DNA of 64,000 bases from Kribbella sp. CA-293567 (GTDB lineage: Bacteria > Actinomycetota > Actinomycetes > Propionibacteriales > Kribbellaceae): contig NZ_CP114065.1 of assembly GCF_027627575.1 (NCBI RefSeq), forward strand, positions 3,286,001 to 3,350,000. The letters are read 5' to 3'. Each line of letters opens with the position of its first letter. Positions within the stretch are counted from its first letter, which is position 1. The position numbers were made by a program, and so were the translations under genes. The notes below the pieces were generated by a model, which did not search any database, had not been told where the DNA came from, and saw only the letters and a program-made list of their open reading frames with translations. Below, one piece after another: positions 62,559-64,000 of this stretch.

Positions 62559-63512
62559 CCGGCGCAGCTCGGGCAGTACCTCGTCGCGGTACAGCTTCAT
62601 CATGTCGATGGAATGCGGGCCCATGTTCGCGACGTAGATCTCGTCGAAGCCGGCCTCGACGTACGGCTGGAAGGCCGCGAGGTGGTCGGCCGCGTCCGGC
62701 CCGGCGGCGATCGAGCCGGCGGTCTGCTCCCTGGTGACCAGTTCGCCGGCCTGTTCGAAGTGCCGCGGGGAAGGAAGGATCTGGGCCAGCTCGCCCGGCA
62801 GGCCGGCGTTGCGCCAGATCCGGTGGGCCTGGTCGATCCCCTCGTCGGCGGTCGGGGCGTAGCTGACCTTGAAGCCGGCCTGCGCGGGCTTGTCCGAGCC
62901 GCCGTTCTTGCGGAACCGTTCGAGCAGCTCCCGGTCGGGGCTGGTGGTGACGAAGCCGTCGGCGATCCGGGCCGCGACATCGGTCGCCTCGGGGCCGAAA
63001 CCCGACATGTAGATCGGCAACGGGGCGTCGGGGCGGGTGTAGATCCGGGCCGTGTCGACGGTGTAGTGCTTGCCGCGGTGCGAGACGAAGCCGTCCTCGC
63101 TCCAGAGTCTCCGCATGATCTCGACGGCCTCCTCGAGCATCTCCAGCCGGACGTCCACGGTCGGCCACGGGCCACCGAAGATGTGCTCGTTGAGCGCCTC
63201 GCCGCTGCCGATCCCCAGCCTGAACCGGCCGTTCAGCAGGACCGCGCAGGTCGCGGCGGCCTGCGCGACGACGGCCGGATGGATCCGGACCGTCGGACAG
63301 GTGACGGCCGTCGTGACCGGCAGTTCGCACACCTGCGAGATCGCCCCGATCGTCGACCAGACGAACGGGCTCTGTCCCTGTTCGTCGTTCCAGGGATGGA
63401 AGTGGTCGCTGATCCACAGACCGTCGAAACCGGACTCCTCGGCCACCCTGGCCTGCTCGATCAACTGCGCCGGGGTGTACTCCTCGCTGGACAGGAAATA
63501 GCCGATCTTCAC
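62547..63512 (-). CDS. F420-dependent LLM oxidoreductase (TIGR03557/Fgd-like)
   Basis: 321 residues. ATG at 63512 (MKIGYFLSSEEYTPAQLIEQ). Fgd-like barrel: GLWISDHFHPWNDEQGQSPF, NGRFRLGIGSGEALNEHIFG, PLPIYMSGFGPEATDVAARI, FDEIYVANMGPHSIDMMKLY. Uses F420; family includes F420-dependent glucose-6-phosphate dehydrogenase and related enzymes. The substrate is not set. Its 3' end overlaps udgX. Its sibling at 55246 shares the DHFxPW and GEAxNEHI motifs. Confidence 0.9.
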   Translation of the reverse strand: MKIGYFLSSEEYTPAQLIEQARVAEESGFDGLWISDHFHPWNDEQGQSPFVWSTIGAISQVCELPVTTAVTCPTVRIHPAVVAQAAATCAVLLNGRFRLGIGSGEALNEHIFGGPWPTVDVRLEMLEEAVEIMRRLWSEDGFVSHRGKHYTVDTARIYTRPDAPLPIYMSGFGPEATDVAARIADGFVTTSPDRELLERFRKNGGSDKPAQAGFKVSYAPTADEGIDQAHRIWRNAGLPGELAQILPSPRHFEQAGELVTREQTAGSIAAGPDAADHLAAFQPYVEAGFDEIYVANMGPHSIDMMKLYRDEVLPELRRSGQ

Positions 63513-63614
63513 TGCGCCTCCAAAAGCTCGTCTGTGCCGCGTCCGGTTCCCCGGCGGGCACGCCGTTACGCATGGTGGCTCCGAAGTCGGGTACCCGGCC
63601 TGAGTACGACTAAC

Positions 63615-63640
63615 GGACAGGGGTTCGACGGACAGGGGTT
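63615..63640. repeat. Two GGACAGGGGTT copies, 15-base period
   Basis: Copies at 63615-63625 and 63630-63640, just before the lipoprotein start. The second supplies the ribosome site (AGGGG). A direct-repeat operator is possible. Confidence 0.35.
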
Positions 63641-63645
63641 TTCGG

Positions 63646-64000
63646 GTGCGGCGTCTCTTCGGTTGGTGCGGTGTCGGCTGCCTGCTGCTGGCGTTGACGG
63701 CAGGCTGCGGCGATCCCGACCAGCAGTTGCGGTCGGAAGGCGCCCGCGCCGCGCGCGACGCGGCGTCGGCGGTCGGTGCCGCACGGGTGGCCGGTCAGGC
63801 GTACCTCGACCGCAAGCTGTGGTCCCAGCCCGCCACCCGGATGGTCGGCGAGGCGGAGGAGGCGATGGAGCAGGTCGTCAGCACCTTCGGCCGGCAACAG
63901 CCGAAGACTCCTGAGTCCCGGCAGACCTACGACCGGTTCACCGAAGCGCTGGAGGTTGCCGAGGGCACCCTGACCGACCTGCGGATCGCCCTGACCAACG
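63646..64000 (+). CDS. Small lipoprotein, partial at right edge
   Basis: At least 118 residues, cut by the window end. GTG at 63646 has AGGGG about 8 bases upstream. Signal (MRRLFGWCGVGCLLLALTAG) ends in a lipobox with Cys21 (LTAGC), then a helical, charged sequence (ARAARDAASAVGAARVAGQA, TRMVGEAEEAMEQVVSTF). No known domain recognised. Likely a surface-anchored helical protein. Confidence 0.65.
   Translation, partial: MRRLFGWCGVGCLLLALTAGCGDPDQQLRSEGARAARDAASAVGAARVAGQAYLDRKLWSQPATRMVGEAEEAMEQVVSTFGRQQPKTPESRQTYDRFTEALEVAEGTLTDLRIALTN

Overview
The window is 64 kb of high-GC DNA with dense coding on both strands. It has many GTG starts, 4-bp stop/start overlaps, an IdeR/DmdR-type iron box, F420-type flavoenzymes, large LuxR (LAL) and WYL regulators and many secreted hydrolases. 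This points to a soil actinomycete. Overall style (frequent gtac-containing codon pairs, gene families present) recalls Kribbella and its relatives; that genus call is inference. I saw no rRNA, tRNA, CRISPR array, insertion sequence or phage block; the region looks chromosomal.

Layout. 1-5.5 kb: secreted proteolysis (M4+M28 metalloprotease cut by the left edge, LysR regulator, streptogrisin-like S1 protease with chitin-binding tail) and an alpha/beta hydrolase. 5.6-10.3 kb: OmpR-type regulator, a histidine kinase fused in frame to a DUF4173-type membrane protein, a VOC protein and a WYL regulator. 10.5-13.5 kb: operon of a D-threonine-aldolase-like PLP enzyme, an MFS exporter and a methyltransferase. 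13.6-24 kb: PhoX phosphatase, F420 (Ddn-like) protein, two more VOC proteins, thioredoxin-like protein, LAL regulator, beta-propeller protein, XRE regulator, MFS remnant, HxlR regulator. 23.4-32.1 kb: sugar ABC importer (binding protein plus two permeases) in one operon with two secreted DUF4832 proteins, with a ROK regulator and a Gfo/Idh/MocA oxidoreductase; two copies of an ATGGACTCC-centred site tie the set together. 32.1-36 kb: MFS/GntR divergent pair, MsmK/UgpC-type ATPase (a candidate energiser of the ATPase-less importer) and an unknown small protein. 36-41.7 kb: a 1,895-residue secreted SpvB/FG-GAP/RHS protein ending in a C39-like cysteine peptidase domain. 42-44 kb: HelD/HelR-type helicase.

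44.15-50.1 kb: iron-box-controlled operon of ATP-grasp ligase, two IucA/IucC synthetases and a PvsE-like PLP decarboxylase. This is the gene set and order of the vibrioferrin pathway (pvsA-B-D-E) without the pvsC exporter, in an actinobacterium. It is the most striking system in the window.

50.2-64 kb: monomeric isocitrate dehydrogenase; a secreted beta-helix (GH55-like) glucanase candidate behind a LacI/CebR-like palindrome; an LLM flavoenzyme coupled to a GH13 trehalose-synthase-like enzyme, a basic Rho-N-like protein and phosphoketolase; a heme-oxygenase-like diiron protein divergent from CDGSH and UdgX genes; an F420-dependent LLM oxidoreductase; and the start of a small lipoprotein gene cut by the right edge.
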